Shown here: one piece after another, positions 34,927 through 44,726 of the stretch
Numbering within the stretch: the first letter of the stretch is position 1
Layout of the letters: every line of letters starts with the position of its first letter
DNA from: Deltaproteobacteria bacterium
GTDB taxonomy: Bacteria; Myxococcota_A; UBA9160; UBA6930
Direction of reading: 5' to 3'
Assembly (NCBI GenBank): GCA_019312665.1
Contig: JAFDCZ010000003.1
Location: 1 to 57,793, forward strand
DNA length: 57,793 nt
Made by a program: the position numbers and the translations under genes
The notes under the pieces: model-generated
What the model was told of the DNA's origin: nothing
The model's database searches: none
What the model saw: the letters and a program-made list of their open reading frames with translations, nothing else

Positions 34927-35664
34927 ATGGCTATTCAGACCGAGAGCATCGAGATCAGCGTGGATGGCGCGAGCATGGGGGGCTACCTGGCTCGGCCGGA
35001 AGGCGGCGGGCCCTTCCCTGGCGTGATCGTCTGGATGGAGATCTTTGGTGTGAACTCGCATATCCGGGATATCACGGAGCGAATCGCCGCTCTCGGTTAC
35101 GTGGCGCTGGCCCCGGATTTCTTCCACCTCACTGCACCCGGCATCGAACTCGACTACGACGAAACCGGTTTCGAAGAAGGGATGAAAAATCTCTCGCTCC
35201 TCGACGCCGACCAGATGGTGGCCGATGCGCGCGCCGCGTTCGCCTTTCTGGGAGAGCGCTCGGACGTGACCGCCAAGATCGGGACGATCGGATTCTGCAT
35301 CGGCGGCCACATGGCCTACCTCACGGCCTGTGAAACCGATGTCGTCGCGGCGGCTCCCTTCTACGGCGGCGGCATTGCCGCACCCGAAGGCCCCGGAGGG
35401 AAGGAGCCCACCCTCTCGCGCACTGGAAAGATCGGGGGAAGGATCCTCTGCATGTTTGGCGGACAGGATCTGCTGATCCCGTCGGATCAGGTCGCGAGCA
35501 TCACATCCGCGCTCGAAGGGGCGAAGACGCGCCACGAGGTCGTCGTCTACGAGCCTGCCGATCACGGCTTCTTCTGCGACCAGCGCGCGACCTATCATGA
35601 AGAATCGGCAGCGAATGCCTGGCAGCGAGTCGAGGCGCTCTTCGCGGAAGAGTTGGCGAGCTAA
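34927..35664 (+). CDS. Dienelactone hydrolase family protein
   Basis: 245 residues. The N-terminal GGYLARPEGGGPFPGVIVWM and EIFGVNSHIRDI match the family, including the Glu of the EIFG motif. The nucleophile is Cys in GTIGFCIGGHMAYL, the acid is Asp in MFGGQDLLIPSD, and the His is in YEPADHGFFCDQR, giving a complete Cys-Asp-His triad. Members hydrolyse dienelactones or related esters and lactones in the cytoplasm. CAAGGAGGCC lies just before ATG 34927. The gene is followed after 33 bases by the damaged M24 peptidase gene and then serS-selB on the same strand. Confidence 0.9.
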   Translation: MAIQTESIEISVDGASMGGYLARPEGGGPFPGVIVWMEIFGVNSHIRDITERIAALGYVALAPDFFHLTAPGIELDYDETGFEEGMKNLSLLDADQMVADARAAFAFLGERSDVTAKIGTIGFCIGGHMAYLTACETDVVAAAPFYGGGIAAPEGPGGKEPTLSRTGKIGGRILCMFGGQDLLIPSDQVASITSALEGAKTRHEVVVYEPADHGFFCDQRATYHEESAANAWQRVEALFAEELAS

Positions 35665-35697
35665 GGCGAGCCGCGCCGCCGGCCGATCGGGAGAACC

Positions 35698-36340
35698 ATG
35701 AGCATCGGCGACGAAGCAGACGTTCGCGGGCTGAAGACGATCGGCAGGGTGGTTGCACGCTGCCTGCGGGAGATGAGCCAGGCATCACCACGGGTGAGCT
35801 CGACGAGATCGGCGCGGCCTTCCTGGTGAGCTGGTGATCCGGGCCGGCGATCTCGTGCACATCGACGTGTCTGCCCGCAGCCGTGCGGGGTATTTTGCGG
35901 ATACGGGCGCGAGCTTCCCCGTCTCGCCGATCTCGAAACGCGACCAACGCCTCTGCGTGACCGCGAAAATGGCGCTTCGCGAAGGGATCAAGGCCGCACG
36001 GCCGGGTGCGCGAATGGGACGCATTGGACGGGCCTTCGAGAAGACCGCCCGGCGGGCCGGCTTCGCAACGATCCGCAATCTCTGCTCCCACGGGGTCGGG
36101 CGAGCCCTCCACGAAGAGCCGACGGAGATCCTGGGCTACGACGAGCCCTCGGATCGTCGGCGCCTCGAGGAAGGCCAGGTCCTCGCCATCGAGCCCTTCA
36201 TCACCGATGGCACACCCTGGGTCGAAGCAGGCGACGACGGCTGGTCCCTTCTCACGGATCCCGGCCGCCGCGCGGCCCAATTCGAGCACACCGTGATCCT
36301 GACCCGCGGAAAGCCCCTGGTGGTGACGCTCCCCGGCTAG
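35698..36340 (+). pseudogene. M24 metallopeptidase gene with internal deletions
   Basis: A start at ATG 35698 (MSIGDEADVRGLKTIGRVVA) is typical of methionine-aminopeptidase-like M24 enzymes, but after SQA about 10-13 bases are missing before GITTGELDEIGAAFL (other frame). Roughly 100 bases are then missing before LVIRAGDLVHIDVS. The lost part should contain the first active-site His. The remaining domain is intact from about 35834 to 36340 and keeps the metal ligands: HIDVS, YFADTGASF, CSHGVGRALHEEP, IEPF and QFEHTV. A GTG at 35834 could start a 168-residue fragment, which would probably be inactive. The deletions are not at homopolymers, so a real mutation is likely. Confidence 0.7.
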
Positions 36341-36420
36341 GCAGCCAGCGTCGCGCCGGCGACGGCCGGATCGACGACGAGCGTTGCGCCGGAGCGGGGG
36401 AGTTGCTTCCCTTCTTGGCC

Positions 36421-37704
36421 ATGCTGGACCCCAGGAGCCTCGCGGACCGCCGCGACGAGATCGAAGAGAGCTGCCGGAAGCGCGGTGTCCGGGCCGATGT
36501 TGAGGGTGCTGCCACGCTCTACGAGCAGGTCGCGGCCCGCCAGACGGAGCTCAACGACGCGAACCGCCGGCGCAACGAACACCAGAAAGCGGGCAAGCAG
36601 AAGCTCGATGACGAGCAGCGGGCCGCACATACCGCCGAAGGCCGCGCTCTCAAGGAAGCGGTTGCGCGAATCGAGACGGAACTGAACGCCAGCCGGGCCA
36701 AACTCGACGAGCGGGTCGGCATGCTCCCGAACTTCATCCACCCGGATGTGCCCGAAGGCGGAGAAGAAGATTTCCGCCTGATACGCCAGGTCGGCAATCC
36801 TACGAGCTTCGATTTTGAAGCCCGGGACCACCTGGAGATCGGCTCCCAGCTCGATCTGATCGATTTCGAAGCCGGAGCCCGGGTCGCAGGAAACAAGTTC
36901 TACTACCTGAAGAACGGCGCCGTCCTGCTCGAGCTCGCGCTACAGCGCTACGCCCTGGATATCCTCCTCGAAGACGGCTTCGTTCCCTATGTCACGCCCG
37001 ACCTGGCCCGCCCCGAGATCGTCGCCAGCCTCGGCTACAGCCCGCGCGGCGAGGAAACCCAGATCTATTCGCTGGCGAATGCGGATCTCTGCCTGGTGGG
37101 CACCGCTGAGATCACGCTTGGCGGTTTGCATGCCGACACGATCCTCGAGGAAAGCGACCTCCCCATCAAGATGGCAGGCATCTCTCATTGCTTCCGCACC
37201 GAAGCTGGGGCCGCCGGCCGGGAGAGCAAGGGTCTCTATCGGGTGCACCAGTTCACCAAGGTCGAGATGTTCGTCATCACGCGCCCCGAGGATTCGGAGG
37301 CCATGCACGAGCACATTCTCGCGATCGAGGAGAAGATCTTCGGCGGGCTCGAACTGCCCTATCAGGTCATCGACATCGCCTCGGGCGATCTCGGCGCGCC
37401 GGCTTTTCGGAAATTCGACATCGAGGTCTGGATGCCCGGGCGCGGTGAGGGCGGTTCCTACGGTGAGGTCTCCAGCGCCTCCAACTGCACCGACTATCAG
37501 GCGCGGCGGCTCAAGACGCGCTTCCGGCGCAAGGAGACGAAGAAGAACGAGCTCGTGCATATGCTGAACGGCACCGCAGTTGCGAACTCCCGCGCCATCC
37601 TGGCGCTGCTCGAGAACCACCAGCGGGCCGACGGCAACATCGGTGTGCCGAAAGCCCTCCAGCCGTACATGGGCCGGGACACGATCGGGCCCGGCTCCGG
37701 CTAG
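36421..37704 (+). CDS. serS: Seryl-tRNA synthetase
   Basis: 427 residues from ATG 36421. The N-terminal 110 residues form the long antiparallel coiled-coil arm that grips the tRNA long variable loop. The class II catalytic domain follows, with motif 2 KMAGISHCFRTEAGAAGRES and motif 3 NGTAVANSRAILALLENHQ, plus TAEITLGGLH in the serine-binding region. It charges tRNA-Ser and, in organisms that use selenocysteine, also tRNA-Sec, the first step of selenocysteine synthesis. Its TAG overlaps the GTG start of selB by one base (TAGTG), so the two are probably translated together. Confidence 0.95.
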   Translation: MLDPRSLADRRDEIEESCRKRGVRADVEGAATLYEQVAARQTELNDANRRRNEHQKAGKQKLDDEQRAAHTAEGRALKEAVARIETELNASRAKLDERVGMLPNFIHPDVPEGGEEDFRLIRQVGNPTSFDFEARDHLEIGSQLDLIDFEAGARVAGNKFYYLKNGAVLLELALQRYALDILLEDGFVPYVTPDLARPEIVASLGYSPRGEETQIYSLANADLCLVGTAEITLGGLHADTILEESDLPIKMAGISHCFRTEAGAAGRESKGLYRVHQFTKVEMFVITRPEDSEAMHEHILAIEEKIFGGLELPYQVIDIASGDLGAPAFRKFDIEVWMPGRGEGGSYGEVSSASNCTDYQARRLKTRFRRKETKKNELVHMLNGTAVANSRAILALLENHQRADGNIGVPKALQPYMGRDTIGPGSG

Positions 37705-39644
37705 TGGCCGCCCCCGAACGCCTCCCGCTCATCCTCGGCACTGCCGGGCATATCGATCACGGAAAGACCACGTTGATCGAAGCCCTGACCGGCATCGATA
37801 CCGATCGCCTGCCGGAAGAGAAGGCCCGGGGAATCACCATCGAGCTGGGCTTCGCACCCTTGGATCTCGACGACGGGCTCCGGCTCGGCGTGGTGGATGT
37901 TCCGGGCCACGAGGGCCTCGTGCGCACCATGGTGGCCGGCGCGGCCGGCATCGACCTGGTGCTGCTGGTGATCGCCGCAGACGAAGGCGTGATGCCTCAG
38001 ACCCGCGAGCATCTGGCCATCTGCGATCTGCTCGGCTTGCAGCTCGGCGTCGTGGCATTGACGAAGGCAGATCTCGTCGACGAAGAAATGGTCGAGCTGG
38101 CGCGGGAAGAAGTCGCCGACCTGGTCGGAGAGACCTGTCTTGCAGGGGCGACGGTGATCCCCGTTTCCTCGCGCTCGGGCCAGGGCCTGCCGGAGCTCCG
38201 CCAGGCCTTGAGCCAGGCAGCGGCCATCGCGGAAGCCCGCACGCCGCGCCATGGGCCGCCGCGTCTCTGGATCGATCGACGCTTCGAGATGCGCGGATTC
38301 GGCAGCGTCGTGACCGGCACCCTGATCGGCGCTCCCCTCGGTGTCGGTGACCCGGTGGAGCTTCTTCCCGGAGGTGGGGTCGGGCGCGTGCGTGGCCTCC
38401 AGAGTTTCGGGGAAAAGTCGGAGTCCGTTCGACCGGGGGCGCGCTGCGCCGTGAATGTCCAGAACGTACCGTTGGCAGAGCTCTCCCGCGGCCTGCTTCT
38501 CACCCGGCCGGAAGCTCTCGCTCCAACCCATCGCTTCGACGCCCTGCTCCACTGGCTGCCTGGGGCTCCCTTGCTCGGAAACGACCCGTCATCCGTGGAG
38601 TTGTTATGCGGAACGGCCGAACGACGCGCGCGCGTGGCACCGATCGGCGTGTCGGAAATCACGCCGGGTTCGAAAGGCTTCGCTCGCATTCACATCGAAG
38701 GGGAAGCCCTCGGGCTTCTGCCAGGCGATCGCTTCGTATTGCGCGGCTTCCACCGCGCCGAGAATGCCGGCGCGACGCTCGGTGGAGGGCGGGTGCTCGA
38801 CGTATGCCCGCCCCAACGTCGCAGGAACGACCCGGCGCTCGTACAGGACCTCGACATTCTTGCGGGTGAGGATGCCGCGGCTTCCTTGCGCTGCCGCATC
38901 TCGAGGGCCGGCTTCGCTGCCGTTTCGAGCGCGACCCTCTCGCGCGAAACCGGCCTCACATCGCGGGAAGTGAGCCAGGCCCTCGCCGATCACGCCGATG
39001 CCGTGCTGCCGCTCGGGCCCGAGCTATGGCTCGCCACCGTCGCACGGGAAAAGCTGGCCGACCGCTTGCGTTCGGCCCTCCGTAGCTTTCACGACCGGGA
39101 GCCGCTCGAGCCCGGCATGCCGCGCGCAACCCTCGGCGGCTGCCTCCCTGAGAACGTTCCCGCCGCTGCCTTCGAATTCCTGCTCGCCCATCTGGTGGAA
39201 CTCGGAGCCGTCGAAATCGAAGAGAAGACGGTTCGCGCCGTAGATTTCGTGCCACGCCTCACGCAGCCACAAGAAGTTCTCGCCGCCCGCCTGCGTGCCG
39301 ACGCCATGATCGCAGCGTTGGAGCCACCTACGCTTTCCGAGTGGTCCGCCACCCTCGGACTCCCTCAGGACGAGCTTCGCCCGGTTCTCTCCCATCTGGA
39401 GCGCGACGGTTCCCTCACCCGGGCACCGGGCGATCTCTGGTTCGACAAGATCGCCGTGGATGAGCTTCGCGAGAAGGTCATCGCCCACCTGGAAGCCCAA
39501 GGGGAGCTTCCTACCCCTGCCTACAAAGAGCTGATCGGCACCACCCGGAAGTATGCTGTCCCCCTGATGGAGCTCTTCGATGCCGAGCACCTCACCATGC
39601 GCAAGGGGGAGGCCCGGGTGCTGCGCCGGAAGCCCGCCAGCTAG
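37704..39644 (+). CDS. selB: Selenocysteine-specific elongation factor SelB
   Basis: 646 residues from GTG 37704. The GTPase domain has [20 protein letters not shown] (G1), [10 protein letters not shown] (G2), [11 protein letters not shown] (G3) and TKADLV (G4), the SelB variant of the EF-Tu family. Beta-barrel domains follow to about residue 380, then the C-terminal region of winged-helix repeats (for example [17 protein letters not shown] and [16 protein letters not shown]-like end) that bind the SECIS hairpin. It delivers Sec-tRNA-Sec to UGA codons preceding a SECIS. Length is normal. It proves the organism is equipped to read UGA as selenocysteine and supports the peroxiredoxin at 27776 as a selenoprotein. 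selA, selC and selD are not in this window. Confidence 0.95.
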   Translation: MAAPERLPLILGTAGHIDHGKTTLIEALTGIDTDRLPEEKARGITIELGFAPLDLDDGLRLGVVDVPGHEGLVRTMVAGAAGIDLVLLVIAADEGVMPQTREHLAICDLLGLQLGVVALTKADLVDEEMVELAREEVADLVGETCLAGATVIPVSSRSGQGLPELRQALSQAAAIAEARTPRHGPPRLWIDRRFEMRGFGSVVTGTLIGAPLGVGDPVELLPGGGVGRVRGLQSFGEKSESVRPGARCAVNVQNVPLAELSRGLLLTRPEALAPTHRFDALLHWLPGAPLLGNDPSSVELLCGTAERRARVAPIGVSEITPGSKGFARIHIEGEALGLLPGDRFVLRGFHRAENAGATLGGGRVLDVCPPQRRRNDPALVQDLDILAGEDAAASLRCRISRAGFAAVSSATLSRETGLTSREVSQALADHADAVLPLGPELWLATVAREKLADRLRSALRSFHDREPLEPGMPRATLGGCLPENVPAAAFEFLLAHLVELGAVEIEEKTVRAVDFVPRLTQPQEVLAARLRADAMIAALEPPTLSEWSATLGLPQDELRPVLSHLERDGSLTRAPGDLWFDKIAVDELREKVIAHLEAQGELPTPAYKELIGTTRKYAVPLMELFDAEHLTMRKGEARVLRRKPAS

Positions 39645-39686
39645 CGCAGGCCGTTGTAGAAGAGGCAGGGGCGGCCCGCCTGCTCC

Positions 39687-40844
39687 CTATTCCGGAATCA
39701 ACAGCACCCGCTTCGCGATCACATTGAGCTGCACCTCGTTGGTGCCGCCCCAGATCGAGTCGGCCCTCGTCGTGAGCCACGCGCGTGTGCGGTCGAGCTG
39801 GGTGCCCTCGAAGCCGGGACCATCCCAACCCAAGCCCTGGGTGCCGACAGCCAGCATCGCGATGTCCTGTTCGCTCTTCACCATGTTCGCCCACCGGTAC
39901 TTGCCGAGTGACCCGATGTCGCGTCCCGTCTGGCCAGCGCGCGCTTCCTCTCCTGCACGCCGCATCGTCAGGCGCAAAGCCTTCGCTTCGAGTTCCTGCG
40001 CAGCCAGCCGTTGTCGGATCGCCGGATCCGCGAGCACCCCGTTCTCGAGGCCCACCTCGCGCTTCACCAGCTGGACCAGGGTTTCCTTCTGAGCGCCACT
40101 GAGGCCGCCCTCGCTTCCACCATCCGTGCTCCGCTCGTGCTGGAGCAACCGCTTCGCGACCGTCCACCCGCCGTTCACGGGCCCCACCACGTTCTTGGCC
40201 TTTGCTCTGGCACCATCGAAGAAGACCTGAGAGAAGTCTGCACTTCCGTCGATCAACGTCAGGGGGGCAACCTCGACCCCATCCTGATGCATCGGAAAGA
40301 GGATGAAGCTGATGCCATCGTGTTTGGGCACGTCGGGATCCGTGCGAACGAGACAGAAGATCCAGTCGGCCTTGTCCGCTCCCGTGGTCCAGATCTTCTG
40401 GCCCGTGATCACGTACTCGTCGCCTTCGAGGACGGCCCGTGTCTGCAGGCTTGCCAGATCCGATCCGGCGCCCGGCTCGCTGTAGCCCTGGCACCACTTG
40501 ACCTCGTGTCGCGAGATCGGCGGCAGGAACTCCTGCTTCTGTTCCTCCGTGCCGAATTCCAGGAGCGTCGGCCCGAGCATGCTGGTTCCGAAGGAACCGA
40601 TGATCGGTGCCCGTACGGCCTTGAGTTCGGACATCAATGCCGCCGCATGCTTGCGGTCGAGTCCGCCGCCACCGTATTCGGTAGGCCAGCTGGGCGTGAT
40701 CCAGCCGCGCGCTGCCAATGCGTCGACCCATAGGCTCAGCGCTTCCCTGGGAAGATTTTTTCGATTCCCGACGCGCAGCTCGGCCGGAAGGGCCTCTTCG
40801 ACCCAGCTGCGGACTTCCTGCTTGAATTCTTCGATGGATGCCAT
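39687..40844 (-). CDS. Acyl-CoA dehydrogenase (second gene of a pair)
   Basis: 385 residues from ATG 40844; an upstream in-frame start at 40907 overlaps the partner gene. Signatures: WCQGYSEPGAGSDLASLQT, YVITGQKIWTT, and near the end IWGGTNEVQLNVIAKRVLLIPE. It is the standard acyl-CoA dehydrogenase fold with FAD. The start lies ten bases from the stop of the partner dehydrogenase gene. Such adjacent, non-identical pairs often form alpha2beta2 enzymes that desaturate CoA esters of steroid side chains or other bulky acids. It is convergent with selB (42 bases between). Substrate unknown. Confidence 0.9.
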   Translation of the reverse strand: MASIEEFKQEVRSWVEEALPAELRVGNRKNLPREALSLWVDALAARGWITPSWPTEYGGGGLDRKHAAALMSELKAVRAPIIGSFGTSMLGPTLLEFGTEEQKQEFLPPISRHEVKWCQGYSEPGAGSDLASLQTRAVLEGDEYVITGQKIWTTGADKADWIFCLVRTDPDVPKHDGISFILFPMHQDGVEVAPLTLIDGSADFSQVFFDGARAKAKNVVGPVNGGWTVAKRLLQHERSTDGGSEGGLSGAQKETLVQLVKREVGLENGVLADPAIRQRLAAQELEAKALRLTMRRAGEEARAGQTGRDIGSLGKYRWANMVKSEQDIAMLAVGTQGLGWDGPGFEGTQLDRTRAWLTTRADSIWGGTNEVQLNVIAKRVLLIPE

Positions 40845-40854
40845 GGGTGGTCTC

Positions 40855-41994
40855 CTAGTAGCCACGCAGGCTGTCGTATCGGTTCCGGTGGTAGATGGCG
40901 TCGCCAAGGGTGAACTCGGCCGCTTTGAGGCGTTTGAAGAAGAGTCCGATCTCTTCTTCGTCGGTCATCCCGATGCCGCCGTGCATCTGGATCGCTTCGC
41001 CACCGATCAGATTCGCAACGTCCGAACAACGCGCCTTCGCGCCGCTCGCGCATGCGGCCACGTCGTTCCGGCCGTCATCGATCGAACTCTGCGCATCGCG
41101 CACGACGGAGCGCGCGAATTCGAGCTCGCCGAACATCTGCGCGGCGCGGTGACGCAACCCCTGGAACGTTCCGATCTTGACCCCGAACTGCTCGCGGGTC
41201 TTCAGATACTCAAGGGTGCGCTCGAAGGCTTCTTCGAAGCAGCCGACCATCTCGGCACAGAGTCCGATCGTCGCCCGGTCGAAGACCGGATCCAGGATCT
41301 CGGCCCCGCCGTCGATCTCGCCCAGCACGCGTGCGGCGTCGATCGCCACGTCATCGAACGTGATGCGCGCAGCGTTGCGGCCGTCGATCATCTCGGTGCG
41401 CTGGATCGAAACGCCATTCGCTTCGGCGTCCACGACCAGAAGGGTCAAGCCATCTCGCTCACCGGTGCTGCCCGCCGTTCGGGCGACAACGACGATCTGG
41501 TCGGCCATGTGGCCGTCGAGCACGAACTGCTTCTCTCCGCGAATCCGAAAACTGTCGCCGTCACGCGTGGCACTGGTTTCGATTGCATGCGGCGCGAAAC
41601 GCCCACGCTCCTGGAAGGCCAGACAGAGAATCCGATCCCCGTTGCAGACGTCGGGCAGCAACTCCTTCTGCAACGGCTCGTTTCCACCTAGCAAGATGGC
41701 ATTCCCGCCAAGCAGCACGGTGGACAGGAAGGGCTCGGGGGCCAGCACGCGCCCACATTCCGCGAGCACGACACCGAGTTCGCCATAGCCCATGTCCGCA
41801 CCGCCGAGTGCTTCGGGGAACAGGATGCCGGTCCAGCCCAGCTCTCCCATCTCCTTCCAGAGCTCACGCGAAAAACCAGTTTCGTCTTGCGTATCGCGAA
41901 GCCGACGCATGCGATCGATGGGCGACTTATCGTCGCAGAAGCTCTTCGCCATATCGCGCAGGATCAGTTGGTCTTCGGACAGGATCAATCCCAT
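40855..41994 (-). CDS. Acyl-CoA dehydrogenase (first gene of a pair)
   Basis: 379 residues. The N-terminal helix LSEDQLILRDMAKSFC, the ELGWTGILFPEALGGADMGY strand and the C-terminal GGEAIQMHGGIGMTDEEEIG helix identify the family. The central substrate-contact motif is less standard (CLAFQERGRFAPHAIET) than in its partner, as in the divergent subunit of heteromeric dehydrogenases such as those used for cholesterol side chains. It is ten bases upstream of the partner gene and probably co-translated. The two may form one alpha2beta2 enzyme. Confidence 0.88.
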   Translation of the reverse strand: MGLILSEDQLILRDMAKSFCDDKSPIDRMRRLRDTQDETGFSRELWKEMGELGWTGILFPEALGGADMGYGELGVVLAECGRVLAPEPFLSTVLLGGNAILLGGNEPLQKELLPDVCNGDRILCLAFQERGRFAPHAIETSATRDGDSFRIRGEKQFVLDGHMADQIVVVARTAGSTGERDGLTLLVVDAEANGVSIQRTEMIDGRNAARITFDDVAIDAARVLGEIDGGAEILDPVFDRATIGLCAEMVGCFEEAFERTLEYLKTREQFGVKIGTFQGLRHRAAQMFGELEFARSVVRDAQSSIDDGRNDVAACASGAKARCSDVANLIGGEAIQMHGGIGMTDEEEIGLFFKRLKAAEFTLGDAIYHRNRYDSLRGY

Positions 41995-42266
41995 GATTCT
42001 CGTTCCTTCGCTCGGTCAGTGCTCGATCCGGGCGGTTCCGCTCGAGCAGATCACGTTGCCTCGTTGCGAATAGAATGCCCCAAACGAACGAGGACTCTTC
42101 TATTGGCACGTCTAGTGTCATCCTATGCAAATCCCTCCGAACCGTCATCCACTCCAAGGAAGCGCCGATCCGCAGGGTCGTCGCGGCGCCGGCAAGCTCG
42201 TTCCGGCCGAGGCCCGCGGAAAACTCGCTGGATCAGGGCGCGCCCCTCGGTGTATGTTGCCGAGCC

Positions 42267-43259
42267 ATGACTGTCGAAAGCTCCCAGGACGCGGCTCCCA
42301 TCCATCGGAATCCCGGCTCCGAGCCGGGGCTCCGCCATTTCGAAGGTTTTGAAGCCGTGCTCGCAGTCGCAGGCTTCCCGGTCCTGATCAGCCTCACGAT
42401 CGGGATCGCGATCCTGGGGATTCACCGAGGCATGGATCCCAATCTGGCGACCCTCGGGCTGATCGTCGCGGGCTACGCCTTGCTCGCGGTGGCGGAGCAA
42501 CTCTGGCCGCTGCATCGAAGTTGGCTGCACTCCCACGGCGATTTACGGACGGACATCGGCCTGGCGCTCACGAACGGGGTGATCGCTGGGATGCTCTCCC
42601 CCATTCTGCTCGCCGCTGTCGGAGTCGCGGCAGCGTGGCTCTCGGCCGCGCTCGGCAGCGGGCTGTGGCCAGCAAACTGGCCTCTGCTCGCTCAACTGGC
42701 GCTGGCCCTGTTCATCGCGGAATTCGTCGAATACTCGTTCCACCGGCTCTGGCACGAGGTGCCGTGGTTGTGGCCCATTCACGCGACGCACCACAGTGCC
42801 CCCCGGCTCTACTGGCTGAATGCCGCTCGCTTCCATCCGATCGACTTGTTTGCGGTCGGAAGCCTGAAGATGGTCCCACTGGCCATGCTCGGAGCGGGCC
42901 TCCCGATCTTCGCCCTGGTGAATCTCTTCTCCGCAATCCACGGCGCGTATCAGCATTCGAACGTTCCGGTTCGGCTCGGGCCACTGAACTGGATCTTCAG
43001 CATGGCCGAGCTCCACCGCTGGCATCACTCGAAGAACATTGAAGAGGCGAACACGAACTACGGGGGCAACTTGATCCTCTGGGACGTGATCTTCGGAACG
43101 CGTTTTCTGCCGGACGATCGCGAGCCGCCCGAGGAGATCGGGATCGAAGACCTGCCCGGCTTCCCCATGGGCTTCTGGGCGAATATCGCCTCGCCCTTCC
43201 GTTGGAAGCAGCTCAGCGAAGAGGCTGCCGATCCCAACGCTCCCGACGCCGCACGCTAG
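42267..43259 (+). CDS. Sterol desaturase / fatty acid hydroxylase superfamily membrane enzyme
   Basis: 330 residues from ATG 42267; the open frame upstream to 42075 lacks conservation. About five transmembrane segments. The di-iron histidine boxes are present in order: EYSFHRLWHEVP, PIHATHHSAP, GAYQHSNV and ELHRWHHSKN. This family hydroxylates or desaturates lipids, sterols or carotenoids with O2 at the membrane. It is divergent from the acyl-CoA dehydrogenase pair (272 bases between, with no clear site seen) and overlaps the convergent GH4 gene by four bases. The substrate is unknown but fits the lipid or terpenoid theme of the window. Confidence 0.88.
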   Translation: MTVESSQDAAPIHRNPGSEPGLRHFEGFEAVLAVAGFPVLISLTIGIAILGIHRGMDPNLATLGLIVAGYALLAVAEQLWPLHRSWLHSHGDLRTDIGLALTNGVIAGMLSPILLAAVGVAAAWLSAALGSGLWPANWPLLAQLALALFIAEFVEYSFHRLWHEVPWLWPIHATHHSAPRLYWLNAARFHPIDLFAVGSLKMVPLAMLGAGLPIFALVNLFSAIHGAYQHSNVPVRLGPLNWIFSMAELHRWHHSKNIEEANTNYGGNLILWDVIFGTRFLPDDREPPEEIGIEDLPGFPMGFWANIASPFRWKQLSEEAADPNAPDAAR

Positions 43260-44605
43260 TTCAGGTATCCGAGATATTCCGGTTGGAGCGAGATCATCGT
43301 TTCGACGAGGTCGTAGGCAGCATCGACCTTGTCCACCACCGGGTCGACCAGGAGTGCCTGGCAGACGAGTTCCCTCGATTTCTGCAGGACCGCCGCTGCG
43401 GTGAGATCGTGCACGGCTACCTGGTTGCAGAGCAGACCTGCGAAACCCTTGGGGATGTTGGGGAGCGGGATCCCTTCGACACCCGTGGCGTCGACCCAGG
43501 CCGGCACTTCGACGGAGATGAAATCCGGCAATTGGGGGATCAGGCCACGGTTCTGGACATTGAGGGCGCCTTCCTCGTAGCGCTCGCCCGTCAGGATTCC
43601 CTCGATCACCTTGACCAGCCGCTCGGTTCGGGTCGTCTTGATCGCCGGATCACTCCGCATGAGCCACTTCTTGTAGTAGACGTAGAAATCGAGGATGGCC
43701 TTGTGATCTGCAACGTCATGGGCCCATTGGATGTATTCGCCGATATGGCTGTCCGTTGTGGTCGGCAGGCAGCCAAAGCGCTCGAGGAGCACCCGGAACA
43801 CACCGCGCTCGGCCCACGGGTGCGCCCCTTCGCGCAGGGCCGGTTCGCTGCCGGGGGTGGAACCAGCGCGAGCGGCGTGAAGCTTCTTCAGGATGCTGCC
43901 GAGATCGGGCAACCCCTCGAAATAGCCGGGCGCTTTGGCGAGGACATCCGGGTAGGCGTCTGCACCGCTGTCCTTGTAGTGGGCCTCGACGAGAACACTC
44001 AAGTGATTCAGGCCGCCAGCGCGAAACGAAAGATTGGAGAGCGGCGTTTCGAGCATCAGGGGCAGGTGTTGATAGAGGGACGCAATCTCATGGCAGATGC
44101 CCGCGAACTTCAGATCGGGAAACTTGCGATGAACCGTCGTGCAGATCCGGCTCATCGGATTGCTGTAGTTGAAGACCCAGGCATCCGGACAGATGTTCAG
44201 GACGTCCTCGCAGATCTCGAGGATCGGGGGGATCACCCGGAGTGAATGAAAGAGGCCCCCGGGGCCCCCATTCTCTCCGAAGATCTGTCGAATTCCGAAC
44301 TGCTGGGGCACGCTCCTGTCCTGCTCCCAGAGCGCGAAACGATCTCCGACTTCAATGGAGATCACGCAGAAGTCCGCTCCGGCCAGTGCCTCCGCACGCG
44401 AGGTCGTGGCCGAGAGCGTCACGCCCAGCCCGTGCTCGCGAACGAAGAGCTTCCCGGCTTCGAGAACGCGCCCTAGCGTCGCCCCGTTGATGTCGTGGAG
44501 CACCACGTGGCTGCCTTTGAGGATGTCACTCTGGAAGACGTCGCCGAGCATGTCGAAGCCGAATTGCGCGCTGCCGGCCCCTATCAATACGATGCGTGTG
44601 GACAT
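43256..44605 (-). CDS. Glycoside hydrolase family 4 enzyme (NAD- and metal-dependent)
   Basis: 449 residues. The N-terminal NAD motif is IVLIGAGSAQFGFDML. Family 4 features follow: VFNYSNPMSRICT, FAGICHEIASL (metal-ligand Cys) and AGGLNHLSVLVE (metal-ligand His), then the C-terminal DLTAAAVLQKSRELVCQALL. These enzymes cleave glycosides by an oxidation-elimination mechanism using NAD+ and a divalent metal. Members include alpha-glucosidases, alpha-galactosidases and galacturonidases; the specificity is not readable. The gene lies alone, 121 bases downstream of the RND permease stop and on the same strand. Confidence 0.9.
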   Translation of the reverse strand: MSTRIVLIGAGSAQFGFDMLGDVFQSDILKGSHVVLHDINGATLGRVLEAGKLFVREHGLGVTLSATTSRAEALAGADFCVISIEVGDRFALWEQDRSVPQQFGIRQIFGENGGPGGLFHSLRVIPPILEICEDVLNICPDAWVFNYSNPMSRICTTVHRKFPDLKFAGICHEIASLYQHLPLMLETPLSNLSFRAGGLNHLSVLVEAHYKDSGADAYPDVLAKAPGYFEGLPDLGSILKKLHAARAGSTPGSEPALREGAHPWAERGVFRVLLERFGCLPTTTDSHIGEYIQWAHDVADHKAILDFYVYYKKWLMRSDPAIKTTRTERLVKVIEGILTGERYEEGALNVQNRGLIPQLPDFISVEVPAWVDATGVEGIPLPNIPKGFAGLLCNQVAVHDLTAAAVLQKSRELVCQALLVDPVVDKVDAAYDLVETMISLQPEYLGYLN

Positions 44606-44726
44606 GGCCTGGATCTCCGTGATCGGTCCGCTGGGCCTCGAGAGCCCGCGAGGGAAAGAAAGCCTGGAGATCCAACCTGGGCAAGTCGGCTCATCGTACG
44701 GCTGGGTGTCAGGCGATGCTCCCGCA

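Noticed and set aside
39645-39686. Terminator hairpin between selB and the convergent dehydrogenase
   Set aside because: The GC-rich inverted bases pair only weakly, with a G-G clash, and no T-run follows.
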